Shown here piece after piece: positions 25,773 through 31,953 of a stretch of 42,929 nucleotides of DNA; the first letter of the stretch is position 1, and every line of letters starts with the position of its first letter. The stretch comes from a virus. The stretch lies in IMG/VR virus record IMGVR_UViG_3300028372_000017, positions 1-42,929 of that record; one strand, 5' to 3'. The notes beneath the pieces were generated by a model. That model saw nothing but the letters and a program-made list of their open reading frames with translations, made no database searches and was not told where the DNA came from. The position numbers and the translations under genes were made by a program.

Positions 25773-28022
25773 ATGGCAAGTAATAAGACAGATTTTAGAC
25801 AACTGTTATCGGATATTAAGTTTTACAGCGACTACGGACAGTTTGATTATGAAAGAAACGTGTATGAAGCATGGCCCGAGAGCGTTGACCGCGTCATGGA
25901 CATGCATAAGATTAAGTATAAAGATAAATTAAATGATAAGCTTCTAGCTTTAATGAATGAAGCAGAAGAAGCTTATAAAAGTAAACTAGTTCTAGGCTCT
26001 CAAAGAGCTTTACAGTTCGGCGGAGAGTCTCTTTTAAAGCATGAAGCTAAGATGTATAACTGTCTAAGTTCTCATGTAGATAGGGCTAGATTTTTTCAAG
26101 ACTACTTCTATTTTCTTTTATGCGGATGCGGTGTAGGATTTAGTGTTCAAGATCGACACATTTCTAAACTGCCTGCAGTTAAAAAGAGAAGTAAGAGAAC
26201 AAGAACTTACACAGTAGAAGATAGTATTGAAGGTTGGGCAGATAGTGTAGGAGTTTTACTTTCTTCTTATTTTGTAGATGGTGGGACTTACCCTGAATAT
26301 AAAAACTACACTATACACTTCGACTTATCTAATATTAGGGAAAAGGGATCCTTTATTTCTGGGGGGTTTAAAGCCCCCGGTCCTGAGCCTTTAAGGGAGT
26401 CCTTAATTTTAATTGAAAAGATTGTTGAGGGAGCTCTTAAAAGAAACGATAAAGGAGAAAAGCTTAAAAGTATAGAAATTTATGATATTTGTATGCACAT
26501 AGCCGACGCTGTTATAAGCGGTGGTGTAAGAAGAAGTGCTACTATCTGTTTATTTGATAGATGGGATACAGATATGATGAACGCAAAGACTTTTAGTAAT
26601 TATAGCCCTGATCCAAATAACTCTCTTAATCCCCAGAGAGCTAGAAGTAATAATAGCGCTGTTCTTAAAAGAGGAGACGTTACTTTTGAGGAGTTTATGA
26701 TTTTATTCAATAAAGTTAAAGACTATGGAGAGCCTGGATTTATTTTTGTAGATCATTATGATGCTACCTTTAACCCTTGTGTTGAGATTCAAAAGTTCCC
26801 CCTAACTATAGACGGGAGAAGTGGGTTTCAAGGCTGTAATCTAACAGAGCTAAATGGAGGCAAATGTACCACTGTAGATATTTTTTATAAAGCTTGCAGG
26901 GCTGGTGCTATACTTGGTACACTACAAGCGGGTTATACAGACTTCCGATACGTGGAAGATACTTGTAAGGAAATCTTTGATAGAGAAGCTTTATTAGGTG
27001 TTTCCATTACTGGAATGGCTATGAATCCGAGTATCCTGTTTGATCCAGAAGTACAAAGAAAAGGAGCGGAAATAGTAAAAGAAGTAAACAAGGAAGTAGC
27101 TGAACTTATTGGCATTAACCAGGCTGCAAGAACTACTTGCGTTAAGCCTAGTGGTAATGCTAGTGTTATTCTTAAAACTTCTTCTGGTATCCATAGTGAG
27201 CACGCTAAAGATTACTTCAGATTGATGCAGATGAATAAAGATAACGACGTCGTACAGTTCGTAAAAGAAACTAACCCTCACATGATAGAAGAAAGTGTAT
27301 GGAGTAGAGATAAAACAGATTACGTCATCTATGTTCCTATTGAGAACCCAGAAGGAACTTTATATAAAGATGAAGTAAACGGTGTGGACTTCTTAGAGCT
27401 TGTAAAGCTTACACAGGAAAACTGGGTAGAATACGGCACTAATGTAGATCTATGCGTTAAGCCTGAATTGCGACACAACGTTTCAAATACTTGTACCGTA
27501 CCTGAAGGAGACTGGGATGATGTGGCTGAGTTTATTTTTGAAAATAAAGATACTTTCTCTGGGGTTTCTTTGTTAGGATCCTTTGGGGATAAAGATTATC
27601 AACAAGCTCCTAACACTTCGGTAATAACCGACGTGAATAAACTTTACGATACTTACGGAGTAGGTGTGACCTTTTCGAGCGGGTTGATAGTAGACGGGTT
27701 AAAAGTGTTTAATGACAACCTTTGGACTGCTACTCAAGCTGTAAAAGATTTTAATAAGAATTCAGTATCTTTTAAAGATAAAGATATTCTTAAAATAGAC
27801 TGGATAAGGCGAGCAAACAAATTCGCTAAAAACTTCTTTGAAGGAGATTTAGATGCTATGATTCTTTGCTTGAAAAATGTCCATCTCTTACACAAGTGGC
27901 ACACAATTAAAAACAAGTATACTCCTATTGACTGGTCTTCCTATGATTCTATACCTGAATTTACAGATGTAGATACTATGGGAGCTGTAGCTTGTCACGG
28001 AGGTTCTTGTGAAATTATATAA
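25773..28022 (+). CDS. Class II (B12-dependent) monomeric ribonucleoside-triphosphate reductase
   Basis: A protein of 749 residues, the size of the Lactobacillus leichmannii-type enzyme. Key elements are QRALQFGG and MYNCLSSHVDR (active-site Cys), LCGCGVGFSV, SGGVRRSATICLFD, NPCVEIQKF, GCNLTELNGGKC (the radical Cys and second disulfide Cys), GVSITGMAMNP and the C-terminal ACHGGSCEII redox pair. No glycyl-radical site or second subunit gene is present, in line with the adenosylcobalamin class. It makes dNTPs for phage replication and depends on host cobalamin. All Trp codons are TGG despite its length. No Shine-Dalgarno site precedes the ATG. Confidence 0.92.
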   Translation: MASNKTDFRQLLSDIKFYSDYGQFDYERNVYEAWPESVDRVMDMHKIKYKDKLNDKLLALMNEAEEAYKSKLVLGSQRALQFGGESLLKHEAKMYNCLSSHVDRARFFQDYFYFLLCGCGVGFSVQDRHISKLPAVKKRSKRTRTYTVEDSIEGWADSVGVLLSSYFVDGGTYPEYKNYTIHFDLSNIREKGSFISGGFKAPGPEPLRESLILIEKIVEGALKRNDKGEKLKSIEIYDICMHIADAVISGGVRRSATICLFDRWDTDMMNAKTFSNYSPDPNNSLNPQRARSNNSAVLKRGDVTFEEFMILFNKVKDYGEPGFIFVDHYDATFNPCVEIQKFPLTIDGRSGFQGCNLTELNGGKCTTVDIFYKACRAGAILGTLQAGYTDFRYVEDTCKEIFDREALLGVSITGMAMNPSILFDPEVQRKGAEIVKEVNKEVAELIGINQAARTTCVKPSGNASVILKTSSGIHSEHAKDYFRLMQMNKDNDVVQFVKETNPHMIEESVWSRDKTDYVIYVPIENPEGTLYKDEVNGVDFLELVKLTQENWVEYGTNVDLCVKPELRHNVSNTCTVPEGDWDDVAEFIFENKDTFSGVSLLGSFGDKDYQQAPNTSVITDVNKLYDTYGVGVTFSSGLIVDGLKVFNDNLWTATQAVKDFNKNSVSFKDKDILKIDWIRRANKFAKNFFEGDLDAMILCLKNVHLLHKWHTIKNKYTPIDWSSYDSIPEFTDVDTMGAVACHGGSCEII

Positions 28023-28029
28023 TTTATAA

Positions 28030-28044
28030 GGCATAAGAATAATG
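28030..28044 (+). promoter_or_regulatory. GG-TATAAGAATA motif, copy 3 (C for T)
   Basis: GGCATAAGAATAATG. The final ATG of the motif is the start codon of the small Cys-rich gene, so if this is a -10 element its transcript would begin after that ATG and serve genes farther right, or the element works in another way. Confidence 0.45.
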
Positions 28045-28221
28045 GATAACAACCATCCAAATTTTTACGTTAATGATGAAGGGCTCTTTGTTTTAAAAGA
28101 GTCCTTTTTAATTAAAAGAGGCTCTTGTTGCGGATCTAAGTGTTTACACTGTCCGTATGATCCTTGTCAAAAAGGCACTACCGATCTTAAACCTCAATCG
28201 AAAACTGACAATAATTCATAA
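28042..28221 (+). CDS. Small Cys-rich DUF5522-like protein
   Basis: A protein of 59 residues. The centre carries FLIKRGSCCGSKCLHCPYDP, the RG-x-CC-x-x-x-C-x-x-CP-Y signature of the small bacterial DUF5522 family, plus one more Cys soon after. Five clustered Cys residues suggest a metal site. The function of the family is unknown to me. The start codon overlaps the repeated TATAAGAATA motif. It lies between the ribonucleotide reductase and the heat shock protein genes. Confidence 0.65.
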   Translation: MDNNHPNFYVNDEGLFVLKESFLIKRGSCCGSKCLHCPYDPCQKGTTDLKPQSKTDNNS

Positions 28222-28288
28222 ATAAGCTAAAGGCATTATTTTTGAAGAAAACTGGAAAACTTTAATCGGAAACTAAACTAACTTAAAA

Positions 28289-28636
28289 ATGATAATAGTG
28301 AAAAGAAGTATGATTGATTTCCCAATAAAAGAAGTTCTAGGTTTAATGAATACTTTCTTAGAAGATCCTTTAGCTTTATCTTCTTTACTTGACAGCAAAG
28401 AGCTCTCCAAGACCCCTTCCTCTATAATAATACCAGCTCCTGGTATTAGCAAGGAAGAAGTAAAAGTATCAAAAAGTGAGAATACTCTGCACGTTTATGT
28501 TAAAGACTCTTTAGCAAGAAACATTTCTATCCCTAGCAGTGTAAAAGCTGGAGACATAAAAGTTAAAGTTAAGGACGGTCTTATAACCATAAGCCTTAAG
28601 TCTTCTAAAACTTTTGAAGACATTCCTATAACTTAA
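28289..28636 (+). CDS. Small heat shock protein (Hsp20/alpha-crystallin)
   Basis: A protein of 115 residues. The alpha-crystallin domain is recognisable by the PAPGISKEEVKVSKSENTLH strands and the final strands VKVKDGLITISLKS; the C-terminal IPIT is the I-x-I anchor that docks oligomers. The N-terminal arm is short (about 45 residues). It is an ATP-independent holdase. Related genes occur in cyanophage genomes. It may protect phage enzymes or aid virion assembly. A terminator follows 27 bases after the stop. Confidence 0.85.
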   Translation: MIIVKRSMIDFPIKEVLGLMNTFLEDPLALSSLLDSKELSKTPSSIIIPAPGISKEEVKVSKSENTLHVYVKDSLARNISIPSSVKAGDIKVKVKDGLITISLKSSKTFEDIPIT

Positions 28637-28662
28637 TTTAAAATAAAACTTTAATTAACTTT

Positions 28663-28687
28663 AAGGGGCTTCAGGGCCCCTTTTTTT
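28663..28687 (+). terminator. Rho-independent terminator abutting the next start
   Basis: A 7-bp stem AAGGGGC/GCCCCTT with a 6-base loop and a T7 run at 28681-28687. The next gene's ATG at 28691 follows after the three bases ATT, the same arrangement as before RecU. Confidence 0.8.
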
Positions 28688-28690
28688 ATT

Positions 28691-28999
28691 ATGGATATAA
28701 CTAATCAACCTCCTTGGTTCGTAGATCTTTTTTTAGATTGTTATGAGCTTTTGACTTCAAACAGAGCAGAAATGTTTTTAAAGGCTCGAACTGCTTTTTT
28801 AAGAAAAGAGAAAGAACCTAAAGTCTATGCCGGCTGCATGCTGACTGAAGACTTAACCCAATTTATAGTTATAGGTAATACTACCTTGACTAGTGAAACT
28901 CAAACCATTAAATTTATTTACCATTTAAATGAGCAAGAAAAAGAAAACCTACTTAAAAGAAGATCCGATAACAGGGATTGAATTTCCGGCATGGCGTAG
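28691..28999 (+). CDS. Unknown small protein, ends beyond a TGA
   Basis: A protein of 102 residues if TGA 28979-28981 is Trp (NRDWISGMA, then TAG), or 96 if TGA is a stop. It starts MDITNQPPWFVDLFLDCYEL, has a helical basic middle and a beta region (FIVIGNTTLTSETQTIKFIY). Not recognised. It starts right after a terminator T run with no Shine-Dalgarno site and overlaps the next gene by 71 bases under the TGA=Trp reading. This is one of two places where a TGA stop cannot be excluded. Confidence 0.55.
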
Positions 29000-29300
29000 A
29001 GAAGCCTTGGATGAGTACCCTATAACTAACATCCATGTAGGCAAGCCTATATCTTTGGCCGAGGATCCTAAATCAAAAAGATATGACCTAGTAAAGATTT
29101 ACACCCCTGGACAAAAGCTTTATCCAGACGGGGGTTATAAAATAACCGACCCTGACTTAAAAAACGGCCGATCTATTTACCCCGAAGAAGCCCGAGCTTT
29201 CCCTCCCCCTAAAATGAAATCTAACTCTCAGTTAGCCTTGAAAAATAAAACTAAAAGGAAGGCTAAAAGAAAAACTAAAAAGAAAAAATCCTCTAAATAG
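28929..29300 (+). CDS. Unknown basic protein
   Basis: A protein of 123 residues with a very basic C-terminal tail (from about residue 100, many Lys and Arg in KKTKRKAKRK-type runs) and a Pro-rich middle (EARAFPPPKMKS). The N-terminus is also lysine rich (MSKKKKTYLKEDP). The central part (EFPAWRREALDEYPITNIHV, PGQKLYPDGGYKITDP) is not familiar. The charge suggests nucleic acid binding, which is inference. It overlaps the upstream gene and is followed directly by a TATAAGAATA motif. Confidence 0.55.
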   Translation: MSKKKKTYLKEDPITGIEFPAWRREALDEYPITNIHVGKPISLAEDPKSKRYDLVKIYTPGQKLYPDGGYKITDPDLKNGRSIYPEEARAFPPPKMKSNSQLALKNKTKRKAKRKTKKKKSSK

Positions 29301-29315
29301 GGTATAAGAATAGTG
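29301..29315 (+). promoter_or_regulatory. GG-TATAAGAATA motif, copy 4
   Basis: GGTATAAGAATAGTG starts on the base after the preceding stop codon and lies 54 bases before the next ATG, the same spacing as copy 2. The GTG at its end is in frame with that downstream gene, but the intervening residues look non-coding. Confidence 0.5.
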
Positions 29316-29369
29316 AGGCAGACTTGCTTTGTTTTTATCTTAAATTTTAATTTAACTTATCTTACCACC

Positions 29370-29705
29370 ATGAATTATATAGTTTGTTACTTAGACGGAA
29401 ATTACTCTATCGAAGCCCAAGATATTTCTTTGGATGTTTTAGAAAGACTTTTTGAGTCTGGAGAGTTTGATTGCAACGGGTCTGTCATGGACGATGTCAC
29501 CGATTGCGCTTATGTGTTTCATGTAGGGGAGCACTCAGAAGGTGAAGGAGAGTTCTTTATAGTTCCAGAAGGCGTAGTCCCTGAGAGCGAAGCCGAAGAA
29601 CACGAATTTCTGGAAAGCTTGTATGAGTATTTTCCTTCACCTTCTTTTTTACGTTCAGCTTTAGCTGAGTATAATTGGGTAACCGGGGAGGGTTTTTATG
29701 CTTAA
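29370..29705 (+). CDS. Unknown acidic protein
   Basis: A protein of 111 residues, strongly acidic (EHSEGEGEFFIVPEG, ESEAEEHEFLESLYEYF). It begins MNYIVCYLDGNYSIEAQDIS. The ATG at 29370 is preferred over an in-frame GTG 57 bases upstream, because the upstream residues are hydrophobic and unlike the rest. Its end overlaps the NAD kinase start by 8 bases, indicating a coupled pair. An acidic small phage protein could be a DNA mimic or a host inhibitor; there is no direct support. Confidence 0.55.
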   Translation: MNYIVCYLDGNYSIEAQDISLDVLERLFESGEFDCNGSVMDDVTDCAYVFHVGEHSEGEGEFFIVPEGVVPESEAEEHEFLESLYEYFPSPSFLRSALAEYNWVTGEGFYA

Positions 29706-30519
29706 AGATGTAGGCATAATATTCAACCCTTTTATAGAGGATCCTTATTTCAAACAAAAAGTTATTCACTATATTAAGTTTTTAAGATCTTCTTTGGAGT
29801 CTAATTTAATTTTAAGTTCAAAAGCTTGGAAGGTAGTATCGCACTCCTTGGGCGAAATTAAGAATTTAAAAATAAAGGCTGAAGAAAGTGAGGTTTTTTC
29901 TGAGTCTCAGAGTATTATAAGTATGGGGGGCGACGGTACTTTAATTTACTGTAGTCGTAGAGTAAAAGATAGCGGTAAACCTATTTATGGATTAAACGCT
30001 GGAACCGTAGGAAAGCTTTGCGCTTTTGATAAAAAGTCTTATAAGTCTTTACCTAAGGCTAGTACTTACCCAATGAATCGACCCGTGTACTCTATAAAGA
30101 GAGGATATGACTCGGCTGGCTTATCACAATTAAGTTTCATAAACGATCTTTATTTAAGGTCTTTTAAACTTACTGAGTTTTCTTTGCACTTGCCTATGAA
30201 CATACGCTTTGCAAAGTTTAAAGCGAGTGGTTTGATTATCTCTACACCCTTTGGCTCCACCGGTATGAATAAAAGTTTCGGGGGTCCGATAGTAAGCCCC
30301 AATTTAAAATCTTTAATCATAACCCCTGTAGGAGTCTTGAATGCGCCCTCTAGGTCATTTGTAATAGATCCTTCTGTGTCTATAAGTTTTGACGGGAAGA
30401 CTCAAGTAACAGGTGATGGTGTAAGTAGTACATCCATGTTCTCAGAGTCAGCTTATTTTCAAATTATTAAAGATTACGATCAAACTTTTATGACTCCCCA
30501 GGAATACACATTCTTTTAA
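29698..30519 (+). CDS. NAD kinase-like protein
   Basis: A protein of 273 residues with the NAD kinase core: ISMGGDGTLIYCSR (GGDGT at 77-81, the phosphate-binding and catalytic motif), YGLNAGTVGKLCAF in place of the family's GIN-x-G-x-LGFL, FINDLYLRS, and SGLIISTPFGSTGMNKSFGG with PIVSPNLKSLIITPV, the second signature. The late GDG is the usual third. It would convert NAD+ to NADP+ with ATP or polyphosphate. The LGFL motif is altered, so activity is not certain. It is co-transcribed with an acidic small gene and precedes the tRNA cluster. Confidence 0.85.
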   Translation: MLKDVGIIFNPFIEDPYFKQKVIHYIKFLRSSLESNLILSSKAWKVVSHSLGEIKNLKIKAEESEVFSESQSIISMGGDGTLIYCSRRVKDSGKPIYGLNAGTVGKLCAFDKKSYKSLPKASTYPMNRPVYSIKRGYDSAGLSQLSFINDLYLRSFKLTEFSLHLPMNIRFAKFKASGLIISTPFGSTGMNKSFGGPIVSPNLKSLIITPVGVLNAPSRSFVIDPSVSISFDGKTQVTGDGVSSTSMFSESAYFQIIKDYDQTFMTPQEYTFF

Positions 30520-30520
30520 T

Positions 30521-30549
30521 TTGACTTTATAAAAAATAAACCTTATACT
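30521..30549 (+). promoter_or_regulatory. Sigma-70-type promoter of the tRNA cluster
   Basis: TTGACT at 30521-30526, a 17-base spacer and TATACT at 30544-30549, 12 bases before the tRNA-Lys. This is the closest match to the housekeeping consensus in the window, and suggests the RNA genes are made by host polymerase with its own sigma factor. Confidence 0.75.
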
Positions 30550-30561
30550 ATAAGTCATTCT

Positions 30562-30636
30562 TGGCCCGTAGCTCAGCTGGTTTAGAGCTTTCGCCTTTTA
30601 AGCGAAAAGTCGTGGGTTCGAGTCCCACCGGGCCAA
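30562..30636 (+). tRNA. tRNA-Lys (anticodon TTT)
   Basis: A full cloverleaf: acceptor TGGCCCG/CGGGCCA, T8-A9, D stem GCTC/GAGC with GG in the loop, anticodon stem TTCGC/GCGAA with loop CTTTTAA, T stem GTGGG/CCCAC with loop TTCGAGT. The discriminator is A; CCA is not encoded. It reads AAA and AAG, the commonest Lys codons here, including the AAG of a slippery heptamer in the terminase-like gene. Confidence 0.95.
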
Positions 30637-30641
30637 CTTAA

Positions 30642-30725
30642 GGAGTGGTAGCTGAGATAGATTAGCGCAAGTGTGAAGTACTTGAGAGGTAAGAGATTTT
30701 AATGAAAGAAATGAAGAGCATTCCA
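30642..30725 (+). tRNA. Degenerate or unusual tRNA-like sequence (anticodon position GAA)
   Basis: It has GGAGTGG then TA, a D-like stem GCTG/TAGC, and an anticodon arm CAAGT/ACTTG with loop GTGAAGT (GAA in anticodon position, Phe). A 3' strand GCATTCC pairs with six of the seven acceptor bases. It lacks the GG of a normal D loop and I can find no T arm (no TTC-type loop); 33 bases fill the variable and T region. It may be a decayed tRNA or a structured spacer between two intact tRNAs. Confidence 0.3.
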
Positions 30726-30744
30726 TAACAAGATTTTAACACAT

Positions 30745-30817
30745 CGCGGGGTGGAGCAGTGGCCAGCTCGCTTGGCTCATAACCAAGAGGTCGGAGGTTC
30801 GAATCCTTCTCCCGCCA
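30745..30817 (+). tRNA. Initiator tRNA-fMet (anticodon CAT)
   Basis: A full cloverleaf with initiator hallmarks: no Watson-Crick pair at 1-72 (C1 opposite C72), D stem GAGC/GCTC giving A11-T24, and loop CTCATAA. The anticodon stem CTTGG/CCAAG has only two of the three G-C pairs usual in bacterial initiators (T-A at 29-41). T stem GGAGG/CCTTC, loop TTCGAAT. CCA is not encoded. Confidence 0.88.
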
Positions 30818-30827
30818 CAATCAAACC

Positions 30828-30859
30828 AAGAGCAGGAAAACTCCCTGCTCTTTTTTTTT
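30828..30859 (+). terminator. Rho-independent terminator after the tRNAs
   Basis: Stem AAGAGCAGG/CCTGCTCTT around a short A-rich loop, with T's running to 30859. It ends the tRNA transcript 11 bases after the initiator tRNA. Confidence 0.85.
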
Positions 30860-30880
30860 ATTAACTTAATACTACATACC

Positions 30881-31168
30881 ATGCCACATAAAAAAGTTTG
30901 CTTAGTTTGGGTACTTCCCAGCGGAGAAATTAAAAGAACTAGGTTTTTCAAAAGAGATAGTACAACTGTTATTGCTAGAAAGAGAGAATCAATACCTTAT
31001 AAAACAAAGGATATGACAAAAAGGGAATGGGTTCAAGCTTACGGTGAGGTTGACCCTACCCGAAATCCTCCTGCCGCTAATTATGATATCAGGTTTGAAG
31101 AGCCTACCCCAAAGATGCGAATGTGGCGACACATGAACAAGCGTCTTTACCGAAATTCTATATTTTAA
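30881..31168 (+). CDS. Unknown small basic protein between tRNAs and tmRNA
   Basis: A protein of 95 residues, basic, starting MPHKKVCLVWVLPSGEIKRT. A central segment (DMTKREWVQAYGEVDPTRNP) and a C-terminal RMWRHMNKRLYRN are rich in Trp, Arg and Lys. Not recognised. It is a one-gene unit between a terminator and the tmRNA promoter region. Its Trp codons are TGG only. RNA binding is possible from charge and location, but not shown. Confidence 0.55.
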   Translation: MPHKKVCLVWVLPSGEIKRTRFFKRDSTTVIARKRESIPYKTKDMTKREWVQAYGEVDPTRNPPAANYDIRFEEPTPKMRMWRHMNKRLYRNSIF

Positions 31169-31171
31169 CTT

Positions 31172-31186
31172 GGTGTAAGAATAGTA
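31172..31186 (+). promoter_or_regulatory. GG-TATAAGAATA motif, copy 5 (G for A)
   Basis: GGTGTAAGAATAGTA lies between the preceding stop and the tmRNA, ending 37 bases before the mature 5' end. As the last of five copies it links the motif to tmRNA expression. Confidence 0.45.
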
Positions 31187-31220
31187 GTAAGAGGTTCTTA
31201 CTTTGAATCTCTTACTTTTT
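31187..31220 (+). other. Stem-loop just upstream of the tmRNA
   Basis: A 7-bp stem GTAAGAG/CTCTTAC with a 15-base loop, followed by T5, directly between motif copy 5 and the tmRNA. It could be a 5' leader removed by RNase P, an attenuator, or the terminator of the upstream gene. Confidence 0.4.
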
Positions 31221-31223
31221 AAT

Positions 31224-31607
31224 GGGGATGTAACTGGCATCGACGGATACAAAACTGTTATGAAGTGCACGGGAGTGGTTAACCTAAATAACCGACAAGT
31301 CATGCAAATGGCGAAACAAAAACACCTGCTAAGGTTTTCACCCTTGGCGCTGAGTCTAACTACGCTTACGGCATCGCTGTGTAGTAGTTAGTAACTCCCG
31401 CAGAGTATAGAGACGCCTTCTATCTTTACCTGTGTCACTTAAGAGGGCAACCTCAGCGCGGACTCCTATAAAGCGTTGTTGTACTAAATAGGATGCGTGT
31501 GAGCTTAGTGTAGAGACTAAGTGGCACTAAGATTCTTCTCTACTAACGTGTGAACGACTTGATAATAAGAGGTCATCCGGACCCGGGTTCGACCCCCGGC
31601 ATCTCCA
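31224..31607 (+). ncRNA. ssrA: tmRNA (transfer-messenger RNA)
   Basis: The 5' GGGGATG pairs with the 3' CATCTCC to form the tRNA-like acceptor, with a perfect T arm CCGGG-TTCGACC-CCCGG and the 5' GCATCGACGG segment typical of tmRNA. CCA is not encoded. A tag frame starts with a resume codon GCA at 31304 in the context GTCATGCAAATG, begins ANGETKTPAK and ends NYAYGIAV at two TAG stops (31382-31387), 26 residues in all. That is longer than the usual 8-12 of most bacteria, and it ends AV instead of LAA. It rescues stalled ribosomes and tags products for decay. The exact tag start is inferred from context. Confidence 0.92.
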
Positions 31608-31630
31608 CTAACAAAGTTGCCAACCCTTAA

Positions 31631-31678
31631 GGGAGAATGATTACAGGAATGTCGCCTGTAATTGTTCTCCCTTTTTTT
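31631..31678 (+). terminator. Strong terminator after the tmRNA
   Basis: A long hairpin: GGGAGAA pairs with TTCTCCC and an inner ATTACAGG with CCTGTAAT, then a T7 run at 31672-31678. It ends the tmRNA transcript 24 bases after the mature 3' end. Confidence 0.88.
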
Positions 31679-31691
31679 AATTTAAATTAAT

Positions 31692-31949
31692 ATGCTTTAT
31701 TTATACTTCCTAAGTGTAGTGGCTGTTATTCTTGGTCTTTTATTTATTTACCGTAAATTCCATGAAGAGTCTACTTACTTAAAAACTTCCCCTGAAGGGG
31801 ACATAAAAGAAAAACACGAAAAAGTCGAGGGTCTTTATAATAGATTCCAAGACAATATATTAAAAGAAGCCGAAAAAGTTTCATCTAAAGCTAAGAAAGA
31901 CTTAGCTAGCACCGAAGAAATCAAAAACAAGATAACCTATAAACAATAA
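31692..31949 (+). CDS. Small single-pass membrane protein with coiled coil
   Basis: A protein of 85 residues. Residues 2-20 form a membrane helix (LYLYFLSVVAVILGLLFIY) followed by a basic turn, so the N-terminus probably faces out and the rest lies in the cytoplasm. Residues about 35-85 are a charged, heptad-like helix (HEKVEGLYNRFQDNILKEAE). It lies 4 bases before the SPFH gene and is likely its partner. Membrane helix plus coiled coil is also compatible with a holin or spanin accessory, but size and context favour an SPFH partner. Confidence 0.6.
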   Translation: MLYLYFLSVVAVILGLLFIYRKFHEESTYLKTSPEGDIKEKHEKVEGLYNRFQDNILKEAEKVSSKAKKDLASTEEIKNKITYKQ

Positions 31950-31953
31950 ATCT

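Noticed and set aside
30562-30817. Search for a UCA-anticodon tRNA-Trp
   Set aside because: Only TTT and CAT tRNAs and a GAA-type tRNA-like sequence are present; none has TCA in the anticodon position.
31203-31391. Open frame of 62 codons on the plus strand
   Set aside because: It lies within the tmRNA and in a different frame from the tag; the RNA structure explains the region.
31692-31949. Holin
   Set aside because: One membrane helix at the N-terminus with a long charged coiled coil and no adjacent endolysin; an SPFH partner fits better.
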